Shown: piece by piece, positions 1 to 6,774 of the stretch | Layout: every line of letters begins with the position of its first letter | Numbering within the stretch: the first letter of the stretch is position 1 | Assembly: GCA_900545265.1 (NCBI GenBank) | Contig: UQYI01000002.1 | Location: forward strand, 1 to 64,000 | DNA: 64,000 bases | Direction: 5' to 3' | From: an uncultured Eubacteriales bacterium | Lineage (GTDB): Bacteria; Bacillota; Clostridia; Christensenellales; CAG-138 | Made by a program: the position numbers and the translations under genes | The notes under the pieces: model-generated | What the model was told of the DNA's origin: nothing | What the model saw: the letters and a program-made list of their open reading frames with translations, nothing else | Database searches by the model: none

Positions 1-76
1 TGCGTTACCGTGTTTCTGATTTTGTGGGTGGCCACCTCACGGGTATTATGATAGCAGCAAAAGCGGGTCTTGGGGA

Positions 77-196
77 GGTACGAAGCGTACCCCATTTAGG
101 CCCTTTTTGGGGTTTTTAAGCCGATTTTAGAGGCGTCTAACCGGCGAAATCCCCTGTAAATAGCCACTTTTGAGGGGGGTACGTTTCGTACCCCCC
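77..196. repeat. Pair of GGTACG-N3-CGTACC palindromes
   Basis: Two hairpin palindromes of the same design lie about 100 bp apart. The first is GGTACG-AAG-CGTACC at 77-91. The second has a perfect 10-bp stem with a 3-nt loop, GGGGGGTACG at 174-183 and CGTACCCCCC at 187-196. The DNA between them shows no gene. Such sites could be recombinase or replication-protein binding sites at the end of a mobile element, or a dispersed palindromic repeat; the sequence does not decide. The rest of 1-324 holds only the terminator described separately. Confidence 0.6.
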
Positions 197-210
197 CTGG
201 AGACAAAAAA

Positions 211-253
211 TCAAAAAAATAAAGCTGCCGGGCATGCTTGATCGCCCGGCAGC
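211..253 (-). terminator. Rho-independent terminator of the ImmA/IrrE-type gene
   Basis: A perfect 10-bp stem, GCTGCCGGGC at 224-233 and GCCCGGCAGC at 244-253, is followed on the minus strand by a T-rich tract (211-223). It sits about 70 bp past the stop of the minus-strand gene that ends at 325. Confidence 0.85.
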
Positions 254-324
254 CTCGAAACTGACTGCTTCTCTGTTCCTTTTCTTCTATTGCCCTGTAT
301 GCCTCTTCTTGATGAAGCGCCTGT

Positions 325-2331
325 TTATGCCATTCGCACCCCGTTTTCATCATAGCCGTCCACAAGGCTCGTGAGCGGTTTCGCACCCGCCTCCACCAGC
401 CTCCGGTTCACCACGCTTACCGGAAGATCGTACCATTGCGCCAGCGCATACTGATACAGCTTCATGTCCGTGTTGTTCAGAAACTTGCTTGGGCTGGCCG
501 TGATATACGCCCGGCTCGTTTCCGGAGAAAGATGCAGTGCGATGCAGAAGGCGACGATCCCCTGAATGGGAAAAACACGCTCCGGATCGTTCCGCATGTT
601 TCGAATTGTCTCTTCAGACATCCCGGTCGCATCCGCCATGGCTCGGATCGTCGTTCGCTTTTGGTCCATCAGGTCGACAGTCATCTGATTAAACGACTTC
701 GCAATGATCGACGTTTCCGCCATTTCCTTCGCCATCCGCGCCCGCAGCGCCTTTCCATCCGCGGTAAGTGGGCTTTCTCCGTTCGGCCCGACGTACTCAA
801 CAGCCTTCCGTCCACGCCCAACATTTTTCTGAAAAACGCCGTTGATCAGACGGGTCGCCGCATTCCGCCGCCCCTGCCTGAACACCAGACAGCATTCTGA
901 CATATGATTCCGCGCGTAGGCTGACAGGTGCCTGCATCCAAACTGATCGTAAAACAGGTATTCCCGCTCGTTCCGGCAGTAGTGTCCTTCCGCATAGAGA
1001 TATTTCCCGGAATTGAGCACCGCCCGAAAATCCGGGTTTCTCAGGTACTCCTGTATACCCTCCGATTCACTGACCAGATAGATGTCGTTGCCGGAGAGGT
1101 CCGAAAGATATGACGGCACCAGCCTGCCGTTCGCTGAGCGCAGCAATCCCCGCACCTCGTTATACCCCAGATCCAGCAGTCTCGTCCGCGCCGTCGTTTC
1201 CGTGGTGTGAAAATGTTCCGCCATATCGCGAATCAGACTGCGCATATTATCAAGGCTTCGCTCTCCGCCGTAGGAAGCCATCAGCTTCTCCGCATAAGCT
1301 TTTCCGGGCTTTTCCTGAATCATCAGATATCCCGGCAGCTTGTTGGCCTGCATTTCCATAAGCTCCACGGGCGCCCACCGTTCTTCCTCCTTCTCGCCCG
1401 CTTTGCGTCGTTTGCACAGATAGGAACAGTATTCGTGACCATGGGTTTTCTGGAGCAGAAAGAAGAAACGATCCAGATAATGGTGCGCCCCTTCGTGAGC
1501 CAGGGTAATACACCGTGAACCTTCCGAACGCAGAATGCTGCGGTTGATTACGACTGTGCCGGGGTTGATGTCGCTGCTGGTCATTTCACCCGTTTCCGCG
1601 TCCTGCGTTTCTACCGTACCAAAGCCGAAAAAGTATTCGCCCAGCACTCCATTTTCCGGAAAACACCCGTATTTCAGCGTAAGCCCCATTTCCCAGATCC
1701 ATCGTTCCGGATCAAAGGGCTGTTCACTGTCGATCTGTTCGGGCATGAAGGAATACAGAATCACCCTTGACATAAAGAAGTAATCCTTATCCTTCAGCAC
1801 GGGAATCAGGTACTTATCCACGGTGATTCCCGTCTTGTCCTTTGCAATCAGGCTTTCCTTTTCGTCCAGAATCGCGCCCAGATAGCGGCAGTCCATGCGG
1901 CAGGGGCGCAGATCGAGACTGTACCGCAGCCGGAGCGTCTGGCGGAAGGCGCGCCGGCGCTTCAGCAGACCTCCGCTCTGCCGCACTTCCTCAATCCGAA
2001 TCCCGACTTCCACCGCAATATCCACCTGAAAATCCTTGATTTTCTGAAAAAAGACGGACTCCGGGCGGATGATCCGCAGACTGTTGACCCATGCGCGGGA
2101 AAGCTTCCATTTTTCCGAAGCTATCTGAAACGGCTCGGGATGTTTCCCGATATACTCCAGCAGATCGTCCTCAAAGCTGCGATGATAGACTCTGGTCAAA
2201 ACGTCGATCACCGTATACGGCCTGATGGATTCGTCGATGCGGGTGCGGTAGCGCTCCCGCCGTTCTTCCTCAGTCAGTTCCTTTTTCGGAACGAAGGCAT
2301 GAGGGCTGTGCGTAATGGCGGCTTCTTTCAC
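325..2331 (-). CDS. Large ImmA/IrrE-type zinc metallopeptidase with C-terminal helical DNA-binding-like domain
   Basis: A 668-residue protein with a metallopeptidase core. The zinc motif HEGAH is at residues 279-283 (H279, E280, H283), and an ELMEMQAN segment about 40 residues later matches the third-ligand region of ImmA/IrrE proteases (often E-x-x-A-N). ImmA-type proteases cleave repressors of mobile elements or stress genes. The C-terminal roughly 100 residues look like a helix-turn-helix region. It is much longer than classic ImmA (about 130 residues) and carries a long N-terminal part I do not recognise. The start appears to be GTG at 2331 with an AAGGAG-like site about 12 nt upstream. 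It is divergent from an XRE/S24 repressor, a natural substrate candidate; that pairing is inference. Confidence 0.75.
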   Translation of the reverse strand: MKEAAITHSPHAFVPKKELTEEERRERYRTRIDESIRPYTVIDVLTRVYHRSFEDDLLEYIGKHPEPFQIASEKWKLSRAWVNSLRIIRPESVFFQKIKDFQVDIAVEVGIRIEEVRQSGGLLKRRRAFRQTLRLRYSLDLRPCRMDCRYLGAILDEKESLIAKDKTGITVDKYLIPVLKDKDYFFMSRVILYSFMPEQIDSEQPFDPERWIWEMGLTLKYGCFPENGVLGEYFFGFGTVETQDAETGEMTSSDINPGTVVINRSILRSEGSRCITLAHEGAHHYLDRFFFLLQKTHGHEYCSYLCKRRKAGEKEEERWAPVELMEMQANKLPGYLMIQEKPGKAYAEKLMASYGGERSLDNMRSLIRDMAEHFHTTETTARTRLLDLGYNEVRGLLRSANGRLVPSYLSDLSGNDIYLVSESEGIQEYLRNPDFRAVLNSGKYLYAEGHYCRNEREYLFYDQFGCRHLSAYARNHMSECCLVFRQGRRNAATRLINGVFQKNVGRGRKAVEYVGPNGESPLTADGKALRARMAKEMAETSIIAKSFNQMTVDLMDQKRTTIRAMADATGMSEETIRNMRNDPERVFPIQGIVAFCIALHLSPETSRAYITASPSKFLNNTDMKLYQYALAQWYDLPVSVVNRRLVEAGAKPLTSLVDGYDENGVRMA

Positions 2332-2387
2332 TTTCTGCGTTCTCCTTCCGGCAATGCAGCAGACGGCTGCGAAACGTAACTGCCAGA

Positions 2388-2416
2388 ATTATAACACATT
2401 AACGCATTCTTGTAAA
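2388..2416 (-). promoter_or_regulatory. Promoter of the ImmA/IrrE-type gene
   Basis: Read on the minus strand: -35 TTTACA (2411-2416), 17-bp spacer, -10 TATAAT (2388-2393). It is the mirror image of the promoter at 2429-2457, with the same hexamers and the same spacing. Confidence 0.8.
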
Positions 2417-2452
2417 CCGCAATTCCTATTTACAGAGATGCATTAATGTGTT
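2393..2452. promoter_or_regulatory. Symmetric operator region between divergent promoters
   Basis: Arms at 2393-2416 and 2429-2452 are inverted copies of one another, matching at 20 of 24 positions, with the dyad centre near 2422. Each arm runs from the -35 hexamer through the spacer to the start of the -10 of one promoter. Each contains a CATTAA(T/C)G core, a perfect CATTAATG palindrome in the right arm. The layout fits a repressor dimer on each arm, most simply the XRE/S24 protein encoded at 2517-3380 controlling both genes at once. Confidence 0.75.
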
Positions 2453-2457
2453 ATAAT
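2429..2457 (+). promoter_or_regulatory. Promoter of the XRE/S24 repressor gene
   Basis: -35 TTTACA (2429-2434), 17-bp spacer, -10 TATAAT (2452-2457). The start codon at 2517 lies about 55 bp downstream. Confidence 0.8.
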
Positions 2458-2516
2458 ATATGAGAACGATAGAACCATGTATGCGGATGACTGCATCCGC
2501 CGAAAGGAGAGTTCCA

Positions 2517-3380
2517 ATGCCAAGGCGGTCCTTTGAGCGGTCGACGCCCGCAGCCGGAAACATTATTGATATGAACACAGGCAAACCGGTGGAAGTGCCC
2601 TCGGTTCCCATTCTCTGCGAACGAATCCGTCATTACCGGCTCCAGATGGGCATAGAGCAGAAAGAGCTTGCCCGGCGGATCGGGATTACCGGAAACTCCG
2701 TATGCAATTGGGAGAATGGGCGAGGAAGGCCGGACGTAAATCTGCTGCCCGCAATCTGTGAAGCGCTGCATATCACTTTCTACGAATTGTTCGACGTGGA
2801 GGACCCCACCGTTCAATACACCGCCGGCGAGCAGCTGCTTATTGACGGATACCGTCAGCTCTCTCAAGGGCATCGGCATGCGGTCAACCGTCTGGTAGAT
2901 ACGCTGCTCGAGGTTCAGGCGGCGGAAAGCTGTCCGAAGATCCGAAAGCTCACCTTTTTCGAACGTTCTCTGGCGGCGGGTATCGGCGACCCGACGGAGT
3001 TCGAGGACGAGGGCGAGCCCATCTTTCTGTACGCTTCTGAGGCGGTCGACCGCGCCGACTGCGTATTCAGCGTCAGCGGCGACAGTATGGAGCCGGAGTA
3101 CCACGACGGCGATCTGGTGCTGGTGCGGCGGATTCCGGATGCGCCCGAACTGAAGGAAGGCGAGATCGGCGCGTTTATTGTGGGCAACGAAACATACATC
3201 AAGGAATACCGGGAGGACGGTCTGCACTCCCTGAATCCCAAATATGACGTCATGCACTTCTCCGACGAGGAATCCGTCTACCTGATCGGGCGCGTTATGG
3301 GTGTTCTGAACCCGGAAAGCATCGCGACGGAAACAGATGTGAAGAGGTATCTGGCAATTCATGGGGATGCGGAAAACTGA
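2517..3380 (+). CDS. XRE-family repressor with LexA/CI-like S24 self-cleaving domain
   Basis: A 287-residue regulator. Residues about 33-85 form an XRE/Cro helix-turn-helix (core QKELARRIGITGNSVCNWE). Residues about 145-270 form an S24 peptidase domain: an Ala-Gly cleavage dipeptide near 154-155, catalytic Ser in VSGDSMEP near residue 190, and catalytic Lys in YIKEY near 229. These are the hallmarks of LexA/CI repressors that cleave themselves on DNA damage. I chose ATG 2517 because AAAGGAGA sits at 2502-2508; an in-frame ATG at 2460 overlaps the promoter. It is divergent from a metallopeptidase, giving two possible inactivation routes, self-cleavage and ImmA-type proteolysis. Confidence 0.9.
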   Translation: MPRRSFERSTPAAGNIIDMNTGKPVEVPSVPILCERIRHYRLQMGIEQKELARRIGITGNSVCNWENGRGRPDVNLLPAICEALHITFYELFDVEDPTVQYTAGEQLLIDGYRQLSQGHRHAVNRLVDTLLEVQAAESCPKIRKLTFFERSLAAGIGDPTEFEDEGEPIFLYASEAVDRADCVFSVSGDSMEPEYHDGDLVLVRRIPDAPELKEGEIGAFIVGNETYIKEYREDGLHSLNPKYDVMHFSDEESVYLIGRVMGVLNPESIATETDVKRYLAIHGDAEN

Positions 3381-3398
3381 CGCGGATGAGGAATACTA

Positions 3399-3420
3399 AA
3401 GCAGAATGGTTGCTCTGCTT
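3399..3420 (+). terminator. Weak terminator-like hairpin after the repressor gene
   Basis: AAGCAGA (3399-3405) pairs with TCTGCTT (3414-3420) just past the stop at 3380. The following T tract is poor, so termination is uncertain. Confidence 0.35.
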
Positions 3421-3445
3421 CGTTCAATGCGCAGGCTGCAATAAC

Positions 3446-3748
3446 TCACGCCTGGTCTTCGCCCTTGCCCTCCTGCGGTTTGTCCTCCTGCAGCACCGCC
3501 AACATAATCCGTGCGCCTGTCCGAAAACCCTCAATATACGCTTCCTCGAGCGATACGCTGGTCAGCCCCGCGCTGGCCATTGCGTATTCGGCCAACAGCG
3601 GATGATCTTCCGGGGCTAATTTCCGTCCCAGAGCGTCCTCAGTCTCTGCTAGCCTGGCGAGCGCGCGGGCATACTTTGTGCCGCGCCGGAACGTCTGCCT
3701 GCTTGCGGTCAGGTTGCCGTGATATAAATCTTCCAAAATTCGCCGCAT
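3446..3748 (-). CDS. Small DUF6809-like protein
   Basis: A 100-residue protein with the pattern RRILEDLYHGNL at the N-terminus, a central helical region and YIEGFRTGARIML near the C-terminus. From memory this matches the DUF6809 group of small proteins common in Clostridia mobile elements and prophages; function unknown. I chose the start at 3748 because AGGAGGAG (3758-3765) precedes it at good spacing; a longer in-frame start at 3799 lacks such a site. It runs towards the XRE/S24 gene. A possible promoter on the minus strand has -35 TTGACT (3838-3843) and -10 CGTAAT (3815-3820). Confidence 0.75.
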   Translation of the reverse strand: MRRILEDLYHGNLTASRQTFRRGTKYARALARLAETEDALGRKLAPEDHPLLAEYAMASAGLTSVSLEEAYIEGFRTGARIMLAVLQEDKPQEGKGEDQA

Positions 3749-3873
3749 GATATTGGTCTCCTCCTGCTGCACTGTATGACAATTGCCTTTTCCTCGCATA
3801 TCGAGGTCAGTGACATTACGCCATACAATGCGCCGGAAGTCAACGGCACAGGAGAAGAGTTATCTGTTTTGAT

Positions 3874-3892
3874 GCATCATGTTCGATGATGC
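3874..3892. repeat. Hairpin in the 3749-4107 intergenic region
   Basis: GCATCAT (3874-3880) and ATGATGC (3886-3892) form a perfect 7-bp stem with a 5-nt loop. The 359-bp gap also contains the direct repeat TTTTGTCA (3911-3918 and again near 3931) and the sigma-gene promoter at 4001-4031. No gene is seen in it. Confidence 0.5.
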
Positions 3893-4000
3893 GCTGCAGC
3901 TGCGACGCTTTTTGTCAGTCGTTGACAGATTTTTGTCAAGTTAAGTAATTCTCAAAAATTCTGCAACCATGGCTGATCAGAAAAAAGTTCAAGAAAATGA

Positions 4001-4031
4001 TTTGCACTTTGACCGATCTCTGCATCTATTA
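4001..4031 (+). promoter_or_regulatory. ECF-type promoter copy A, upstream of the sigma factor gene
   Basis: TTTGCAC (4001-4007), 13 bp, TGCATCTATTA (4021-4031). The same two blocks at the same spacing recur at 5468-5498 and 5958-5988. Lying ahead of the sigma gene, it suggests autoregulation. Confidence 0.75.
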
Positions 4032-4107
4032 TATAATGAGCGGGGATATTGCGGCACAGGGATTCCGGCAGGTTTGTGCCGACTTCAAAAGAAAGGACAC
4101 CGTCCAG

Positions 4108-4671
4108 ATGATACCGATAGTGATCATGGCGATTGAAGACGAAAGTGACCGGGATTATATCACGGGACTGTTTCTTAAAAACGAGCGCGGTATGTATGCC
4201 ATGGCGCTGAAGATCGTCAAGGAGCATCATACGGCCTGCGACATGGTCTCCGAGTCCTGTCTGAAAATGATTGAGAAGATCGGCTATCTGCGGGAAATCT
4301 CCGTGCAGAAGCAAACGTCGTACATTCTCTCCATTGTCAAGAATACTTCGCTCATGTATCTGCGTCAGCGGCACAGCGAGAACTGCTATCTGGTGGACGA
4401 CGAACGAATTCTGGACTGTGCGGCCACTTCGCAAGACGATCTTGACGCAGCGCTGATCAGCGAAGCGGAAAGTCAGGTTATACGTCAGGCGCTGAAACGC
4501 CTGAAACCGAGAGATCGTGATCTGCTGGAGATGAAATACTTCAGTCAACTGGATGATAAAAAAATCAGCCAGCAGCTGAGAATCTCCAGAAACAGCGTCC
4601 GATACTATCTGACGCTTGCGCGCAGAGCATTGAAGGATGAAATCAAAAAGGGAGACAGTTCGCATGTGTGA
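4108..4671 (+). CDS. ECF-type RNA polymerase sigma factor
   Basis: A 187-residue sigma-70-family protein with only regions 2 and 4, the layout of extracytoplasmic-function sigma factors. Region 2 (about residues 12-85) includes the ERGMYAMALKIVK segment; region 4 (about 125-180) has LKRLKPRDRDLLEMKYF and a helix-turn-helix around ISQQLRISRNSVRYYL. ATG 4108 is preceded by GAAAGGA (4091-4097). Its stop overlaps the next gene by 8 nt, so the putative anti-sigma factor is translationally coupled. A promoter motif ahead of it is repeated ahead of two secreted-protein genes, so it probably directs its own operon and that regulon. Confidence 0.9.
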   Translation: MIPIVIMAIEDESDRDYITGLFLKNERGMYAMALKIVKEHHTACDMVSESCLKMIEKIGYLREISVQKQTSYILSIVKNTSLMYLRQRHSENCYLVDDERILDCAATSQDDLDAALISEAESQVIRQALKRLKPRDRDLLEMKYFSQLDDKKISQQLRISRNSVRYYLTLARRALKDEIKKGDSSHV

Positions 4672-5401
4672 AGAATATCTGAGTTCAAAGGAGATCATGC
4701 AGAAAATCGCAGATCTCAAGATCAGGCTGGCATTGCAGCAGGAATTTGAACAGGAAGTGGATGAACTGGTCGCAGAAGTCGATCCGGCCGGCGCGGGGCA
4801 GAGCCAACCAATCCGGGAAATGGAAGAAAAGGTACTCAGGGACATTGCTGTGCACACGAGCAGGCGAAGGCCGCAGACCGCACAGAAACGGCGATTTCCT
4901 CGATGTGCGCGTGTTGCTGCCGCCATCGCGCTGCTGGTCATGGTCAGCGTCGGTTCAGCCATGGCAACAGTTCATATGGTTCAAATCGGCTTGCTGAAGC
5001 TGGACGTCCAGACATATCCGGAACGCACGTCCTACGGGCTTGTTCCGTCCGAGACTACAATAAATGTGCCGCAGGAATGGGCCGGAGACTTTTATCCCGC
5101 CTACATTCCGGAAGGGTTTGAATTTGACCGCTGCTATTCTTCAGAAGCAATCTACTATGATAAAGCTGGAAACAGTCTAAGCTTCTCGGAAGAAACATAT
5201 GGAGCAAGAGCCAGCCTTGATACCGAAAATGCTAATCTGTCTTCTGTGCTCATCAACGGCGCAGAAGCGACACTTATTGAAAAGGATGGGTGGGCAGCCG
5301 TTGTATGGTCTGCTAACAACAGGCTCTTTACCGTCGAGATAGACGGCACGAAGGAGGCGGCTCTGCGTGTCGCCGCCAGCGTGATTCTGATTGAGCATTA
5401 A
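4664..5401 (+). CDS. Putative membrane anti-sigma factor with DUF4367-like extracellular domain
   Basis: About 245 residues. The N-terminal roughly 70 residues are cytoplasmic and charged, followed by a basic patch (RRFPRCARVAAA) and one transmembrane segment (AIALLVMVSVGSAMA). The outer domain of about 150 residues has the pattern FYPAYIPEGFEF, seen in DUF4367 and related anti-sigma sensor domains, and ends with a typical ALRVAASV helix. Start ATG 4664 overlaps the sigma gene stop, with AAGGGAGA upstream. Gene order and topology make it the likely partner that holds the sigma factor at the membrane and releases it on an envelope signal; the signal is unknown. Confidence 0.75.
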   Translation: MCEEYLSSKEIMQKIADLKIRLALQQEFEQEVDELVAEVDPAGAGQSQPIREMEEKVLRDIAVHTSRRRPQTAQKRRFPRCARVAAAIALLVMVSVGSAMATVHMVQIGLLKLDVQTYPERTSYGLVPSETTINVPQEWAGDFYPAYIPEGFEFDRCYSSEAIYYDKAGNSLSFSEETYGARASLDTENANLSSVLINGAEATLIEKDGWAAVVWSANNRLFTVEIDGTKEAALRVAASVILIEH

Positions 5402-5423
5402 TTGAGCACTTATATAGCATACG

Positions 5424-5457
5424 AAAATCTGCGTCTAAAAAAGGCGCAGATTTTTTT
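5424..5457 (+). terminator. Terminator of the sigma/anti-sigma operon
   Basis: AAAATCTGCG (5424-5433) pairs with CGCAGATTTT (5445-5454) and runs into seven T residues. Confidence 0.9.
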
Positions 5458-5467
5458 GTAAAAAATA

Positions 5468-5498
5468 TTTGCAAACAGGATCGCTAATGCATCTATAG
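5468..5498 (+). promoter_or_regulatory. ECF-type promoter copy B, upstream of the 141-residue secreted protein
   Basis: TTTGCAA (5468-5474), 13 bp, TGCATCTATAG (5488-5498). Same blocks and spacing as copies A and C. It lies directly after the terminator, so the downstream gene depends on it. Confidence 0.75.
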
Positions 5499-5531
5499 TA
5501 TGTAAGACAAAACGATGAGGAGGTACTGGTT

Positions 5532-5957
5532 ATGAGATGGTTCAGGGGGATGGCGATGGTTCTGGTTGGGATTATGCTGCTTACGATTTCCGGTTCGGCA
5601 TTTGCTGCGGTAAAAGACGATACGGTTTCGCCGCTTTATCTCTATACCAGAAAGGTAAAGGCTTCTCTTACGATCAGTGACAGCGGGAAGGCAACGTGCG
5701 TTGGTCATATTAAAGCGAATAATATGAAAAGCGACATTTCAATGACCGTTACACTGTACAAGAAGTCAGGATCATCATGGACAAAGGTTACTGGCTGGAG
5801 CGATTCCCATTCTGGTCAGATCCTGGAGATTGAGAAAACCCGGCAGGTAAGCGAAGGCACGTACAAGGTTGTGGTTACCGGCACCGTAACCAATTCAGAA
5901 GGTAAAAAGGAAGAGGTTAAAACGACCTCGACCGAAATGACGTATTCAAAAAAATGA
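5532..5957 (+). CDS. Small secreted protein of unknown function
   Basis: 141 residues with a clear signal peptide (hydrophobic core MAMVLVGIMLLTISGSAFA, cleavage after AFA). The mature part of about 115 residues alternates polar and hydrophobic residues in a beta-sandwich-like pattern, with LTISDSGKATC near its start and YKVVVTGTVTNSEGKKEE near its end. I do not recognise the family. GAGGAGG (5516-5522) precedes ATG 5532. It is monocistronic: terminator and promoter copy B on the left, promoter copy C starting right at its stop. Being under the same promoter type as the sigma factor suggests an envelope or secretion stress product. Confidence 0.75.
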   Translation: MRWFRGMAMVLVGIMLLTISGSAFAAVKDDTVSPLYLYTRKVKASLTISDSGKATCVGHIKANNMKSDISMTVTLYKKSGSSWTKVTGWSDSHSGQILEIEKTRQVSEGTYKVVVTGTVTNSEGKKEEVKTTSTEMTYSKK

Positions 5958-5988
5958 TTTGCACTCGTCCTCTTTCATGCATCTATTA
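5958..5988 (+). promoter_or_regulatory. ECF-type promoter copy C, upstream of the DUF2712-like/ABC operon
   Basis: TTTGCAC (5958-5964), 13 bp, TGCATCTATTA (5978-5988). It is followed by a leader of about 250 nt before ATG 6244. The leader holds a small hairpin (GCCAC-GCT-GTGGC near 6141-6153) and a possible 10-codon basic ORF at 6103-6135 behind an AAAGGAGG site. Confidence 0.75.
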
Positions 5989-6243
5989 AGTAGAACAGCA
6001 TGAAATCTGAGCGGTCATTCACTAAATCCCATGGCATCGAAAAACTGGCAATCCAGTCAGCTGATCGGCCATATGAACATACAAAAGGAGGTTGATGGCG
6101 TAATGCGCAGGAAGAAAAGAAAGTCCCTGCTATAACGAGAGCCACGCTGTGGCCGCTATCCGGTCAAGATAGATATAGCAAGGACGAGTACAGTATAACA
6201 CAGTTCTCATCGAAAGACAATACTTTAATGGGAGGTCAGTATA

Positions 6244-6696
6244 ATGATGAAGCGTTTTGCAGCTATCGCCCTGATGGCGATCATGCTCTTGTCCTTCTGC
6301 AGCACTGCCTTTGCTGCGGCGGATGTCAAAGAATTTGGTTTTACCATGAAAGCCAGCGCGGCTACCGAAGGTTACTACCCCAGCAATGAGTATGCCAGAA
6401 AAAACGATTCGACGAAATGGTACGCCTCCATTCGAGTGACCAAGTGGAGCGCTATTCCGAAGAAGAATCTGCACACTGGTATCGTTGGGCCCGGTATGAC
6501 CCCTTACACGACCTTTAAGTGGATGAGTCCGCCGTCCGAAACGTCCGAATCTGTCCGAGTTTTCAGCAAGTATAAGAGTGACTACGTAGTATACACCGGT
6601 ACTTCGTATAAGCACTATGCAGCGATGCGACTGAATACCGACGAAACCGTTTCTACGGTGAAAGTTTCGGGCGTGTTCACCCCTGACAGCAAGTAA
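6244..6696 (+). CDS. Small secreted protein, DUF2712-like
   Basis: 150 residues with a signal peptide (AAIALMAIMLLSFCSTAFA, cleavage after AFA). The mature part begins with FGFTMKASAATEGYY and ends with a strand-rich tail containing STVKVSGVF. From memory this resembles DUF2712 secreted proteins, which in Bacilli sit beside ABC transporter genes; moderate certainty. GGGAGG lies about 7 nt before the ATG. It is first in the operon under promoter copy C and is separated from the transporter genes by a hairpin at 6704-6745, which would let it be made in excess. It may be an exported effector, a peptide carrier or a protective protein; the sequence does not say which. Confidence 0.7.
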   Translation: MMKRFAAIALMAIMLLSFCSTAFAAADVKEFGFTMKASAATEGYYPSNEYARKNDSTKWYASIRVTKWSAIPKKNLHTGIVGPGMTPYTTFKWMSPPSETSESVRVFSKYKSDYVVYTGTSYKHYAAMRLNTDETVSTVKVSGVFTPDSK

Positions 6697-6703
6697 AAGC
6701 ATT

Positions 6704-6745
6704 GCGCCCGCATGGATCACTTAAAGTGCCTTGCGGGCGCTTTTA
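6704..6745 (+). terminator. Intercistronic terminator/attenuator
   Basis: GCGCCCGCA (6704-6712) and TGCGGGCGC (6732-6740), then TTTT. It lies between the DUF2712-like gene and the lipoprotein gene, with no promoter visible after it, so partial read-through probably feeds the transporter genes. Confidence 0.75.
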
Positions 6746-6774
6746 GTATTATATTCAAGAAAGAAGGGAATGAC

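Noticed and set aside
96..386. 96-codon minus-strand frame running through the terminator at 211-253
   Set aside because: It overlaps the end of the metallopeptidase gene, crosses a strong terminator and two palindromes, and has no family-like text.
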